Source: Streptomyces cyanogenus (GTDB taxonomy: Bacteria; Actinomycetota; Actinomycetes; Streptomycetales; Streptomycetaceae). From it: a stretch of 64,000 bases of DNA. A program made the position numbers and the translations under genes. The notes below the pieces were generated by a model. That model made no database searches. It saw only the letters and a program-made list of their open reading frames with translations, and was not told the origin of the DNA. Numbering within the stretch: position 1 is the stretch's first letter; every line of letters begins with the position of its first letter. The DNA is taken from the NCBI RefSeq assembly GCF_017526105.1, contig NZ_CP071839.1, positions 3,090,501 to 3,154,500 on the forward strand. Reading direction: 5' to 3'. Of the stretch, positions 10,949 through 19,390 are shown piece by piece.

Positions 10949-12246
10949 TCGGCCTTCTCCTCCTCCGCGACGGGCACCGGGACCGGCTCCACCAGGACCG
11001 TGACGATCTTGTTCCGGCGGCCGGCCGCGGCCTCGGCCGTCAGCTTCAGCCGGCGCTCGTCGGGCAGTTCGACCTCGGCGGAGGCGCCGGCGATGGGGAC
11101 GCGGCCGAGCGCCTTGGCGAGCAGTCCGCCGACCGTCTCCACGTCCTCGTCGTCGTACTCCTCCAGGCCGTACAGCTCGCCGAGGTCGGTGATGTCCAGG
11201 CGGGCCGTGACCCGGAAGCGGTCGTCGCCGAGGTCCTCCACGGGCGGGAGTTCCCGGTCGTACTCGTCGGTGATCTCGCCGACGATCTCCTCCAGGATGT
11301 CCTCGATGGTGACGATGCCGGCGGTGCCGCCGTACTCGTCGATGACGACGGCGACGTGGTTGCGGTCCTTCTGCATCTCGCGCAGCAGGTCGCCGGCGTT
11401 CTTGGTGTCGGGCACGAACACGGCCGGGCGCATGGCCGTGGACACCAGGTCGCCCTCCGTCTCCCGGCTGATGTGCGTCTTGCGGACCAGGTCCTTCAGA
11501 TACACGATCCCGACGATGTCGTCCTCGCTCTCGCCGGTGACCGGGATGCGGGAGAAACCGGAGCGCAGGGCCAGGGTGAGGGCCTGGCGGATGGTCTTGA
11601 AGCGCTCGATGGTGACCAGGTCGGTGCGCGGCACCATGACCTCGCGCACGAGGGTGTCGCCCAGCTCGAAGACCGAGTGCACCATCCGGCGCTCCTCGTC
11701 CTCGATCAGCGACTCCTTCTCCGCGAGGTCGACCAGCGCGCGCAGCTCCGCCTCGGAGGCGAACGGTCCGCGCCGGAAGCCCTTGCCGGGCGTGAGCGCG
11801 TTGCCGATGAGGATCAGCAGGGACGGGATCGGTCCCATGATCCGGGCCAGCGGCAGCAGCACGTACGCCGCCGCGGTCGCCGTGTTGAGCGGGTGCTGGC
11901 GGCCGATCGTGCGCGGGGACACCCCCACGGCGACGTACGACACCAGGACCATGACCCCGATGGCGACCAGCAGGGCCTGCCAGGTGGCGGCGAACTCCTG
12001 GAGGCAGGCGTACGTCACCAGCGCCGCCGCGGCCATCTCGCAGGCCACGCGGACCAGCAGGGCCACGTTCAGATAGCGGGTGGGGTCGGCGGCGATCTGG
12101 GCGAGCCTGGTGCTGCCCCGCCGGCCGGACTTCACGGCCTCCTCGGCGCGGAAGCTGGAGACGCGCGCGAGGCCCGCCTCCGCGCAGGCGGCGAGCCAGG
12201 CCACGACGACCAGCGCGATCGCGCCGACCACGATCTGCGGAGACAT
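10945..12246 (-). CDS. CNNM/CorC-type membrane protein with CBS pair
   Basis: A 433-residue protein of the DUF21-CBS-CorC/HlyC family, linked to magnesium or cation efflux though often named hemolysin-like. The first about 130 residues are the DUF21 membrane domain with three to four helices. Two CBS repeats follow (MVPRTDLVTIERFKT to GIVYLKDLV, then MRPAVFVPDT to VTIEDILEEIVGEI). A CorC_HlyC domain (DDRFRVTARLDITDL onward) and a charged tail end the protein. It lies 9 bases after ybeY and overlaps the MmcQ gene, so phoH-ybeY-CBS-MmcQ is probably one transcript. Confidence 0.92.
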   Translation of the reverse strand: MSPQIVVGAIALVVVAWLAACAEAGLARVSSFRAEEAVKSGRRGSTRLAQIAADPTRYLNVALLVRVACEMAAAALVTYACLQEFAATWQALLVAIGVMVLVSYVAVGVSPRTIGRQHPLNTATAAAYVLLPLARIMGPIPSLLILIGNALTPGKGFRRGPFASEAELRALVDLAEKESLIEDEERRMVHSVFELGDTLVREVMVPRTDLVTIERFKTIRQALTLALRSGFSRIPVTGESEDDIVGIVYLKDLVRKTHISRETEGDLVSTAMRPAVFVPDTKNAGDLLREMQKDRNHVAVVIDEYGGTAGIVTIEDILEEIVGEITDEYDRELPPVEDLGDDRFRVTARLDITDLGELYGLEEYDDEDVETVGGLLAKALGRVPIAGASAEVELPDERRLKLTAEAAAGRRNKIVTVLVEPVPVPVAEEEKAE

Positions 12247-12255
12247 ACGGCCCGC

Positions 12256-12753
12256 TTACGAGACGGTCGGCGCCGGGGACGGCCCGGTCAGGCCGCGCTC
12301 GGCCCGCCAACCGTCCACGATGGCGGCCTGGAGGCCGAACATCTCGGCCTTCTCGTCGGGCTCCTCGTGGTCGTACCCGAGCAGGTGCAGGACACCGTGG
12401 ACGGTGAGCAGCTGGAGCTCCTCGTCCATGGAGTGCTGCGTGGGTGCCTCGGCGCCCTGCTTGGCGGCGACCTCCGGGCACAGCACGATGTCACCGAGCA
12501 GCCCCTGCGGCGGCTCGTCGTCGTCCTTCGACGGCGGCCGCAGCTCGTCCATCGGGAACGACATGACATCGGTCGGACCCGGCAGGTCCATCCACTGGAT
12601 GTGCAGCTGCTCCATGGCGTCGGCGTCCACGACGATCACCGAGAGCTCGGAGAGCGGGTGGATGCGCATCCGCGCGAGCGCGTAGCGGGCGATGTCGAGG
12701 ATCGCCTGCTCGTCTACCTCGGTGCCGGACTCGTTGTTGACGTCGATCGACAT
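12256..12753 (-). CDS. ybeY: endoribonuclease YbeY
   Basis: Zinc-dependent single-strand endoribonuclease used in 16S rRNA 3' maturation and ribosome quality control. The 165-residue protein carries the signature [20 protein letters not shown] near residue 115, in which three histidines bind zinc (pattern HGxLHLxGYDH). SFPMDE and GDIVLC are the other conserved blocks. It sits 12 bases downstream of phoH, the usual order in actinobacteria and many other bacteria. Length and start are normal. Confidence 0.96.
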   Translation of the reverse strand: MSIDVNNESGTEVDEQAILDIARYALARMRIHPLSELSVIVVDADAMEQLHIQWMDLPGPTDVMSFPMDELRPPSKDDDEPPQGLLGDIVLCPEVAAKQGAEAPTQHSMDEELQLLTVHGVLHLLGYDHEEPDEKAEMFGLQAAIVDGWRAERGLTGPSPAPTVS

Positions 12754-12765
12754 GGTCGTGCTGGT

Positions 12766-13845
12766 CTACTTCCCCTTGGTGCCCTTGGCGCCGGACTTGC
12801 CACGGCCGGCCTTGGGGCCGCCGTTCTCGGTGCCGTACTTGCTGTCGTACTGCTCGTACGCGTCGACGATACGGCCCACCAGCTTGTGCCGTACGACATC
12901 GTGGGACGACAGCCGGGAGAAGTGGACGTCCTCGACCCCTTCCAGGATCTCCTGCACCTGCCGCAGACCCGACTTCTGCCCGTTGGGCAGGTCGACCTGG
13001 GTCACGTCACCCGTGATCACGATCTTCGAGTCGAAGCCGAGGCGGGTGAGGAACATCTTCATCTGCTCGGGGCTCGTGTTCTGGGCCTCGTCCAGGATGA
13101 TGAAGGCGTCGTTGAGCGTGCGGCCGCGCATGTAGGCGAGCGGCGCGACCTCGATCGTCCCGGCCGCCATCAGCCGGGGGATGGAGTCCGGGTCGATCAT
13201 GTCGTGCAGCGCGTCGTACAGCGGGCGCAGGTACGGGTCGATCTTCTCGTAGAGCGTGCCGGGCAGGAAGCCGAGCCGCTCGCCCGCCTCCACCGCCGGA
13301 CGGGTGAGGATGATCCGGTTGACCTGCTTGGACTGCAGGGCCTGCACGGCCTTGGCCATGGCCAGGTAGGTCTTGCCGGTACCGGCGGGGCCGATGCCGA
13401 AGACGATCGTGTGCTTGTCGATCGCGTCGACGTACCGCTTCTGGTTGAGGGTCTTGGGCCGGATGGTGCGGCCACGCGAGGACAGGATGTTCTGCGTCAG
13501 CACCTGCGCCGGGGTCTCCGGCCCGTCGCTCGTCCCGTTGTCGCTCGCCTTGAGCATGGCGATCGAGCGTTCCACTGCGTCCTCCGTCATCGGCTGCCCG
13601 GTGCGGAGCACCAGCATCATCTCGTCGAACACGCGCGAGATCAGGGCGACGTCCACCGGGTCGCCGACCGCGCTGATCTCATTGCCCCGGACGTGGATGT
13701 CGGCCGCCGGGAAGGCCTTCTCGATCACGCGCAGGAGGGAGTCGCCGGATCCCAGCACGGTCACCATGGGGTGCTGGGCGGGGACGGTGAACTGCGCTCT
13801 CGCCTGCTCCTGCGCGGGGGTGTGAGCTGTGGGTGTCTGTGTCAT
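12766..13845 (-). CDS. phoH: PhoH family ATPase
   Basis: A 359-residue RNA-associated P-loop ATPase. The Walker A motif is [11 protein letters not shown] (near residue 155), and Walker B is FIILDEAQN followed by [26 protein letters not shown] is the conserved downstream block. The N-terminus has a KH-like region before the ATPase domain, and the C-terminus ends in a Lys/Gly-rich tail. It heads the phoH-ybeY-CBS-MmcQ run. PhoH-YbeY pairing suggests a shared role in RNA or ribosome metabolism. About 230 bases of apparently non-coding DNA separate it from the PfkB kinase gene. Confidence 0.94.
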   Translation of the reverse strand: MTQTPTAHTPAQEQARAQFTVPAQHPMVTVLGSGDSLLRVIEKAFPAADIHVRGNEISAVGDPVDVALISRVFDEMMLVLRTGQPMTEDAVERSIAMLKASDNGTSDGPETPAQVLTQNILSSRGRTIRPKTLNQKRYVDAIDKHTIVFGIGPAGTGKTYLAMAKAVQALQSKQVNRIILTRPAVEAGERLGFLPGTLYEKIDPYLRPLYDALHDMIDPDSIPRLMAAGTIEVAPLAYMRGRTLNDAFIILDEAQNTSPEQMKMFLTRLGFDSKIVITGDVTQVDLPNGQKSGLRQVQEILEGVEDVHFSRLSSHDVVRHKLVGRIVDAYEQYDSKYGTENGGPKAGRGKSGAKGTKGK

Positions 13846-14079
13846 GGGCCGGCGCTTAAGGCCTGCGCTTCCTCCTCGTCACGGCCGCACGGCTGACGGC
13901 GGCCTCGCGCTATCCAGAGTACGACGGGGGGCTGACAACGCCGTAGGGCTTTTCGTACGACCGCTCGCCGGCGGTCCTGACCGCACTCCCGCGCGAGCCG
14001 TTTCCCGGCCGACCGGGCGGGGTGGCGCGTGGGCACGAGGCCGGGGACGCCCCAGGTCCGGGGGCAGGCCCAGGCTGCG

Positions 14080-15237
14080 TCAGCCGGACCGGCGGAACCC
14101 GATGGTCGGCACGGCCCGCCGCAGCGGCCAGGGCCTGTCCAGCTCCTCGGGCACCAGGCCGTCGAGGAACTCGTACCGCCGGAGCGCCGCGGGCGACTGC
14201 CCCGGCAGGGACTGCACGCGCCGCCACCACGCCCCGATCTCCGACCATCCCGGCGCCGACAGCGACCCCCCGAACTCCTGCACGGACAGCGCGGCGGTGA
14301 GCCCGGCGAAGGCCAGCCGGTCCGCCAGCGGCCACCCCGCGAGGGAGCCCGTGACGAACCCGGCGACGAACACGTCCCCGGCCCCCGTCGGGTCCAGCGC
14401 CTCCACGGCGATGGCCGGCACCTCCGCCGTCTCCCCGGTCCGCCGGTCCACGGCGTACGCGCCCTCCGAGCCGAGCGTCACCACGGCCACCGGTACGTGC
14501 TCGGTCAGGGCGTGCGCGGCCAGCCGCGGGCAGTCGGTGCCGGTGTACCGCTTCGCCTCCTCCGCGTTGGGCAGGAAGGCCTCGCAGTGCTCCAGGTCGG
14601 GCAGAGCGGACAGATCCCACGCGCCCGTCTCGTCCCAGCCGACGTCGGCGAAGATCCGGGTGCCGGTGCGGGCGGCCCGCGCGACCCACGGCGCGCTGCG
14701 CCCGGGCGTGAGGGAGGCCACGGCGGCCCGCGAGCGGGGCGGCCGGTCGGCGGCGCCCTCCTGGAGGAGGACCGCCTCCGCGGGCGGCTCGTGGCCGTGG
14801 GAGACCATGGTCCGCTCGCCCTCGTAGGCCATGGAGACGGTGACCGGCGAGTGCCAGCCGGGTACGGTCCGCGAGGCCGAGAGGTCGATGCCCTCGCCCT
14901 GCTCCAGCGCGTCCCAGCAGTACTCGCCGTAGTGGTCGTCGCCGAAGGCCGCGGCGAGGGCGGTGCGCAGCCCGAGCCGGGCCAGGGCGGTGGCCATGTT
15001 GGCGACCCCGCCGGGGCTGGAGCCCATGCCCCGGGCCCAGGACTCGGTGCCGCGCACCGGCGCCGAGTCCAGACCGGTGAAGATGATGTCGAGGAAGACC
15101 GTACCGGTGAGGTAGACGTCCCAGGGCGGGTCGCCGGGGGCGCGCAGCGCGGCGAGCGGGTCGACCTGGGTCTGGCAGCGTGCTGCCTGGGTGAGGTGCT
15201 CCGGTTCCTCTCCGGTGAGGGTCTGCGACGGCGTCAC
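14080..15237 (-). CDS. PfkB family carbohydrate kinase
   Basis: A 385-residue ribokinase-type sugar kinase. PfkB signature 1 is SSPGGVANMATALARLG (near residue 72) and signature 2 is DPTGAGDVFVAGFV, whose Asp is the catalytic base. The N-terminal 40 residues before DVYLTGTVFLDIIF are an extension beyond the usual family start. The GTG start has GGGAG seven bases upstream. It lies 74 bases downstream of glucarate dehydratase on the same strand. The sugar is unknown; a keto-deoxy acid or a nucleoside/adenosine-type substrate are both possible. No hexose-phosphate specificity motif was recognised. Confidence 0.87.
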   Translation of the reverse strand: MTPSQTLTGEEPEHLTQAARCQTQVDPLAALRAPGDPPWDVYLTGTVFLDIIFTGLDSAPVRGTESWARGMGSSPGGVANMATALARLGLRTALAAAFGDDHYGEYCWDALEQGEGIDLSASRTVPGWHSPVTVSMAYEGERTMVSHGHEPPAEAVLLQEGAADRPPRSRAAVASLTPGRSAPWVARAARTGTRIFADVGWDETGAWDLSALPDLEHCEAFLPNAEEAKRYTGTDCPRLAAHALTEHVPVAVVTLGSEGAYAVDRRTGETAEVPAIAVEALDPTGAGDVFVAGFVTGSLAGWPLADRLAFAGLTAALSVQEFGGSLSAPGWSEIGAWWRRVQSLPGQSPAALRRYEFLDGLVPEELDRPWPLRRAVPTIGFRRSG

Positions 15238-15311
15238 GGTGCGCTCCCTGGCGTGATGCGGTTCTGGCCAGTGTGCACCAGGTCACGCGCCGGTAACCCG
15301 TGCGGCGCCGG

Positions 15312-16601
15312 TCACCAGCGGGGCGTCACCGGTGTGTGCCAGTCGGGTTCGGCCCTGCGCATGGCCGCCGCGTCGTCGCGGTCGCGCAGCGAGCCGTCGT
15401 CCTCGGCCCACCGCCGGTGCAGCCGGGCCAGTTCGCCGCGGTCCAGCTCGACGCCGAGGCCGGGCGCGTCGGACACGGCGATCCGGCCGCCCTCGAAGGC
15501 GAGCCGCTCGGTGAGGACGTCCTCGGACTGCCAGGGGTAGTGGGAGTCGCAGGCGTGGTGCAGGTCCGGGACCGTGGCCGCGACCTGGGTCATCGCGGCG
15601 AGGCTGATGCCCAGGTGGGTGTTGGAGTGCATGGACACCCCGACCCCGAAGGCCGCGCAGATCGCGGCGAGGTGCCGGGTGTTGCGCAGCCCGCCCCAGT
15701 AGTGGTGGTCGGAGAGGACGACCTGGACGGCGTTCTTCGTGAACGCCTCCTTGATCTCGCCGAAGGTGGTCACGCACATGTTGGTGGCGAGCGGGATGTC
15801 CGTGCCGGCGGCCACCTCTGCCATGGCGGGCGTGCCGAGCGTCGGGTCCTCCAGGTACTCCAGGACGTCGCCGAGTTCCTTCGCGACCTTCAGCGAGGTC
15901 TCCACGGACCAGGCGCCGTTGGGGTCGAGCCGCAGCGGGTGCCCGGGGAAGGCCTCGGCGAGGGCGCGGACGGCGGCGATCTCCTCGTCGGGCGGGAAGA
16001 CGCCGCCCTTGAGCTTGAACGAGCCGAAACCGTGCCGCTCGCGGAGCCGGCGCGCCTGTTCCACCACGCCGGCCGGGTCGAGCGCGGCACCCCACTCGTC
16101 CGGCTCCGCGGGGACGCCCGCCGGGTGCCGGTCCCACTTGTAGAAGAGGTAGGCGCTGTACTCCACGGCGTCCCGCACCTTGCCGCCGAGCAGCGCGTGC
16201 ACGGGCAGTCCGAGCGCCTTGCCCTGGGCGTCGAGGCAGGCGACCTCGAAGGCGGACAGCACCGACAGCCGGAGTTTGTCGGCGGTCTGCACACCGCGCA
16301 GTCCGCCGGCGTCCACCTCCCCCTGGACCCGGGACTCGTCGACGCCGAGGGCGATCCCGAACAGCGCGTTCACATCCGTGACCGACCGTCCGGTGAGCCG
16401 CTCGGCCAGCGGCCGGGCCAGCTCCAGGTACTTCGTGTCGCCGTAGGTCTCGCCGAGCCCGGTGGCCCCGTCGGCGGTGACGATCTCCACGATCAGCCGG
16501 GGGGTGTACGGCTGGTGCACGCCCTGGGTGTTGAGCAGCGGCGGGTCGGCGACCAGGATCGGGGTCAGCCGCACCTCGGCGATGGTCAGGTCACGGGTCA
16601 C
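15312..16601 (-). CDS. gudD: glucarate dehydratase, enolase superfamily
   Basis: Dehydrates D-glucarate to 5-dehydro-4-deoxyglucarate. The 429-residue length fits the family. Features include the capping-domain TPRLIVEIVTADGATGLGE, the catalytic lysine block FGSFKLKGG, the metal ligand region RLDPNGAW, the next ligands in EYLEDP, and the His-Asp region VLSDHHYWGG with SMHSNTHLGISL. The GTG at 16601 begins VTRDLTIAEV and overlaps the preceding remnant's TGA in GTGA. Longer upstream extensions have no coding character. The next enzyme of the pathway, KdgD, survives only as an upstream fragment, so the product would need another dehydratase. Confidence 0.9.
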   Translation of the reverse strand: MTRDLTIAEVRLTPILVADPPLLNTQGVHQPYTPRLIVEIVTADGATGLGETYGDTKYLELARPLAERLTGRSVTDVNALFGIALGVDESRVQGEVDAGGLRGVQTADKLRLSVLSAFEVACLDAQGKALGLPVHALLGGKVRDAVEYSAYLFYKWDRHPAGVPAEPDEWGAALDPAGVVEQARRLRERHGFGSFKLKGGVFPPDEEIAAVRALAEAFPGHPLRLDPNGAWSVETSLKVAKELGDVLEYLEDPTLGTPAMAEVAAGTDIPLATNMCVTTFGEIKEAFTKNAVQVVLSDHHYWGGLRNTRHLAAICAAFGVGVSMHSNTHLGISLAAMTQVAATVPDLHHACDSHYPWQSEDVLTERLAFEGGRIAVSDAPGLGVELDRGELARLHRRWAEDDGSLRDRDDAAAMRRAEPDWHTPVTPRW

Positions 16602-16780
16602 AGGGAGGCTCCCACGAGGTCGAGTCCGGCGGTGCGGAGGGCCTTGAGGCCGGCGAGGCCGGCGGGCGAGGGGTCGACGGCGACGGTGACGACCGTCCGG
16701 TACTCGTCCTCGTCCAGCGAGAGGAACTCGCCGGTGCCGCAGGCCGGGAAGACGTCCTGCGGAGGCGGGTCGCCGCCCAT
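16598..16780 (-). pseudogene. kdgD: internally deleted remnant of 5-dehydro-4-deoxyglucarate dehydratase (kdgD)
   Basis: A 60-codon frame whose halves both resemble KdgD (DHDPS superfamily). FPACGTGEFLSLDEDEYRTV matches the N-terminal catalytic-domain block of that enzyme. DPSPAGLAGLKALRTAGLDL then follows, resembling its extreme C-terminus. The intervening 230-250 residues, including the Schiff-base lysine, are missing, with the junction near nt 16675. About 60 residues before FPACG are also lacking. The frame is open and ends in GTGA overlapping gudD, as an intact kdgD-gudD operon would. It is probably a decayed gene that still leads the operon. The family match is from memory of the motif, not a search. 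Confidence 0.65.
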
Positions 16781-16999
16781 CTGACCATCTCCCAGCGTGA
16801 ATGCCGTACACATATGAGAACATAGGCTAGATGCGTGCGGGAAGGACGTCAACGGCGCCGCGAGCGGCGGCCTCTGCCCGGCGCACGGCGATCGCACGTG
16901 CGCCGGCCGCCCCACCGGCCGGCACGGTGAGGCCGGTGCCCGAGGACCGGCGGCGGAACCGGCCACCAGGGCCGCCCTCGGGGACGGCCCGGTGTCTCG
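16781..16999. other. intergenic region, probable promoter of the gudD operon
   Basis: About 220 bases without a gene. The only A/T-rich patch is at 16803-16832, containing a CATATG palindrome next to GAACATAGG. On the minus strand it reads TATGTTCTCATATGTG and lies just ahead of the kdgD remnant. It is a plausible promoter and regulator site, but no consensus could be assigned. Confidence 0.35.
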
Positions 17000-18004
17000 C
17001 TACGACGCGTCCTGCCCGAACACGTACGCGTCCACCTCGGCCAGGTACCGGGCCCTGCGCTCCTCGTCGTCCTCCAGGAAGGAGGCGAGGAAGGAGTTGC
17101 GGGCCAGCTCGCGCAGCCGGTCCCGCGACAGCCCCAGGGTCCGGTGCACGGCCGCGAAGTTGTCGCCCGCGTACCCGCCGAAGTAGGCGGGGTCGTCGGA
17201 GTTGACCGTGCACAGCAGGCCGGCGTCGAGCATGGCGGGCAGGGGGTGGTCGGCGAGGGTGTCGACGGTGCGCAGCCGGACGTTCGACAGCGGGCACAGC
17301 GTGAGCGGGATCCGCTCCCGGACCAGCCGCTCGACCAGCGCCGGATCCTCCATGCAGCGCAGGCCGTGGTCGACGCGCTCCACGCCGAGCACGTCCAGCG
17401 CCTCGGTGATGTACTGCGGCGGGCCCTCCTCGCCGGCGTGCGCGACCCGGCGCAGCCCGAGCGCGGCGGCGGCCTCGTACACCTCCCGGAACTTCACCGG
17501 CGGGTGCCCGACCTCGGCGGAGTCCAGACCGACCCCGGTGATCCGGTCCAGGTACGGCTCGGCGGCCCGAAGGGTCTCCAGGGCCGACTCGGCGGATTCG
17601 TCGCGCAGGAAGCACATGATCAGCCTGGTGGAGACGCCGTGGTTGGCCTCGCTGCCGCCCAGCGCCCGCCACAGGCCCTCCACGACCGTGCCCATGGCCA
17701 CGCCCCGGGCCAGGTGGGCCTGCGGGTCGAAGAAGATCTCCGCGTGCCGCACGCCCTGCGCGGCGGCCCGGGCGAGGTAGGCGTCGGCCAGGTCGGCGAA
17801 GTCCTGCTCGGTGCGCAGGACGGCCATCAGCTCGTAGTACAGGTCCAGGAAGGACTGGAGGTCCTTGAACCGGTAGGCCTCGCGGAGGGCGTCGGTGTCC
17901 GCGTACGGAAGGGTCACGCCGTTGCGGGCGGCCAGCTCGAAGGCCAGCTCCGGTTCCAGGGTGCCTTCGATATGGAGGTGCAGTTCTGCTTTCGGGAGGG
18001 GCAT
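17000..18004 (-). CDS. adenosine/adenine deaminase family, most like adenine deaminase
   Basis: A 334-residue zinc aminohydrolase. The metal ligands are His9 and His11 in ELHLHIEGTLEPE, a third histidine in RVAHAGEEGPP, the catalytic Glu of that segment, and the Asp pair in TVNSDDPAYFGGY. The segments GVGLDSAEVGHPPVKF and HIEGTLEPE, together with SDDPAYFGGY, resemble the bacterial adenine deaminases (for example the Pseudomonas PA0148 type) more than true adenosine deaminases. It would make hypoxanthine from adenine. The ATG at 18004 begins the conserved MPLPKAEL; no clear ribosome site precedes it. It lies 20 bases downstream of rnz, so HIT-rnz-deaminase is probably one transcript. Confidence 0.85.
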   Translation of the reverse strand: MPLPKAELHLHIEGTLEPELAFELAARNGVTLPYADTDALREAYRFKDLQSFLDLYYELMAVLRTEQDFADLADAYLARAAAQGVRHAEIFFDPQAHLARGVAMGTVVEGLWRALGGSEANHGVSTRLIMCFLRDESAESALETLRAAEPYLDRITGVGLDSAEVGHPPVKFREVYEAAAALGLRRVAHAGEEGPPQYITEALDVLGVERVDHGLRCMEDPALVERLVRERIPLTLCPLSNVRLRTVDTLADHPLPAMLDAGLLCTVNSDDPAYFGGYAGDNFAAVHRTLGLSRDRLRELARNSFLASFLEDDEERRARYLAEVDAYVFGQDAS

Positions 18005-18024
18005 CAAAGCATGGTACGGGTGGT

Positions 18025-18930
18025 TTACCGCCGTTTCGGAACCGGCACCCGCAGCAGGTCGTGCGCCACGGTCAGCTCGCCCTCGTACCCGGCCGCCCGC
18101 GCCTGCCGCTCGAACTCCTCGGGTTCGGTGTAGCGCTGGCTGAAGTGGGTGAGGACCAGGTGCCGTACGCCGGCGTCCCGGGCCACGGCGGCCGCCTGGC
18201 CCGCCGTCAGGTGCCCGTGCTCCACAGCGAGTTCGATGTCCTCGTCGAGGAACGTGGACTCGATGACCAGCAGGTCGCAGCCCTCCGCGAGCGCGTGCAC
18301 GCCGTCGCAGAGCCGGGTGTCCATGACGAACGCGAACCGCTGCCCGCGCCGCACCTCGCTGACGTCCTCCAGGGTCACCTCCCCGAGCCGGCCGTCGCGC
18401 TGGAGGCGGCCCACGTCCGGGCCCGTGACGCCGTGCGCGGCGAGCCGGTCGGGCAGCATGCGGCGGCCGTCGGGTTCGATGAGCCGGTAGCCGTAGGACT
18501 CGACGGGGTGCGAGAGCCTGCGGACCTCCAGCGTGTACGACCGGGTCACCGCGAGGATGCCGTCGGCGGCGACCGGGGCCTCGGTGAGGCCGACCGTCTC
18601 CCGGTAGGCGGTCGCGTAGCGCAGGCGGTCGAAGAAGCGCTGACCGGAGCGCGGGTAGTGCGCGGTGACCTCGTGCGGCACCCGGTCCAGGTTGATCCGC
18701 TGGATGACTCCCGCGAGGCCGAGGGAGTGGTCGCCGTGGAAGTGCGTGACGCAGATCCGGTTCAGGTCGTGGGCGGCGACCCCGGCGCGCAGCATCTGCC
18801 GCTGCGTGCCCTCGCCGGGGTCGAACAGGATGCCCTCGCCGTCCCACCGCAGCAGGTAGCCGTTGTGGTTGCGGTGCCGGGTGGGCACCTGGCTGGCGGT
18901 GCCGAGGACCACCAGTTCACGTACGGACAC
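18025..18930 (-). CDS. rnz: ribonuclease Z
   Basis: Zinc phosphodiesterase that matures tRNA 3' ends. The 301-residue protein is a metallo-beta-lactamase fold with [15 protein letters not shown] at the N-terminus, [12 protein letters not shown] (HxHxDH metal site near residue 63), and a C-terminal [10 protein letters not shown] histidine block. The sequence [11 protein letters not shown] carries a further ligand Asp region. The GTG start lies 6 bases after the HIT gene stop. The second-half PxKxRN-type exosite is not obvious. Because the tRNA-Ala genes in this window lack an encoded CCA, an RNase Z-type activity is needed for their 3' ends. Confidence 0.93.
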   Translation of the reverse strand: MSVRELVVLGTASQVPTRHRNHNGYLLRWDGEGILFDPGEGTQRQMLRAGVAAHDLNRICVTHFHGDHSLGLAGVIQRINLDRVPHEVTAHYPRSGQRFFDRLRYATAYRETVGLTEAPVAADGILAVTRSYTLEVRRLSHPVESYGYRLIEPDGRRMLPDRLAAHGVTGPDVGRLQRDGRLGEVTLEDVSEVRRGQRFAFVMDTRLCDGVHALAEGCDLLVIESTFLDEDIELAVEHGHLTAGQAAAVARDAGVRHLVLTHFSQRYTEPEEFERQARAAGYEGELTVAHDLLRVPVPKRR

Positions 18931-18936
18931 GGTTGT

Positions 18937-19290
18937 TCACCCGGGGGGCCACTGGAGGCCGCGGCCGCCCAGGACGTGGGCGTGGGCGTGCCAGACGGTC
19001 TGGCCGGCGCCGCTGCCCGTGTTGAAGACGAGGCGGTAGCTGTCGAGCTTCTCCTCGTCGGCGACGGCCTTCGTCTCGGCGAGCACGTCGGCTGCCAGCT
19101 GCGGGGCGCCCGCGGCGAGCTCCGCCGCGTTCTCGTAGTGCGCCTTGGGGATCACCAGGATGTGGGTCGGGGCCTGGGGGTTTATGTCCCGGAAGGCCAC
19201 GGTCGTCTCGGTCTCGCGGACGATCGTCGCCGGGACCTCGCCCGTGACGATCTTGCAGAACAGGCAGTCGTTCTGCGGCTCTCCGGCCAT
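18937..19290 (-). CDS. HIT domain protein (histidine triad nucleotide hydrolase)
   Basis: A 117-residue HINT-type protein expected to hydrolyse nucleoside phosphoramidates or AMP-lysine-type adducts. The catalytic triad block is HAHAHVLGG near the C-terminus. The N-terminal CLFCKIVTGEVPA gives paired cysteines that can bind zinc. Length is typical. It sits 6 bases upstream of rnz and about 96 bases downstream of the tricorn protease gene. Confidence 0.94.
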   Translation of the reverse strand: MAGEPQNDCLFCKIVTGEVPATIVRETETTVAFRDINPQAPTHILVIPKAHYENAAELAAGAPQLAADVLAETKAVADEEKLDSYRLVFNTGSGAGQTVWHAHAHVLGGRGLQWPPG

Positions 19291-19360
19291 ACGCTGCGCT
19301 CGCTTTCACCGATGATCAATACGGTTCGCATGGTAGTCGCTCGGGTGCCGGGCGTACGTG

Positions 19361-19390
19361 GTTGCTCACGCCGTTCCCCGCGCCCCTCAG
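19361..19390 (-). repeat. copy of a recurring GC-rich intergenic repeat
   Basis: Read on the minus strand it is TGAGGGGCGCGGGGAACGGC, the same core (AGGGGCGCGGGGA) found at 23273 and 32919. Its first bases are the TGA stop of the tricorn gene, so the repeat begins exactly at the end of that coding region. It is a degenerate member and diverges after GGAAC. Confidence 0.6.

Noticed and set aside
13846..14079. Hidden gene between phoH and the PfkB kinase gene
   Set aside because: No frame with a ribosome site and coding composition; treated as a promoter and untranslated region.
16602..16823. Longer N-terminal extension of glucarate dehydratase
   Set aside because: Family alignment starts at VTRDLTIAEV; upstream residues are Arg-rich shadow of the kdgD remnant frame.
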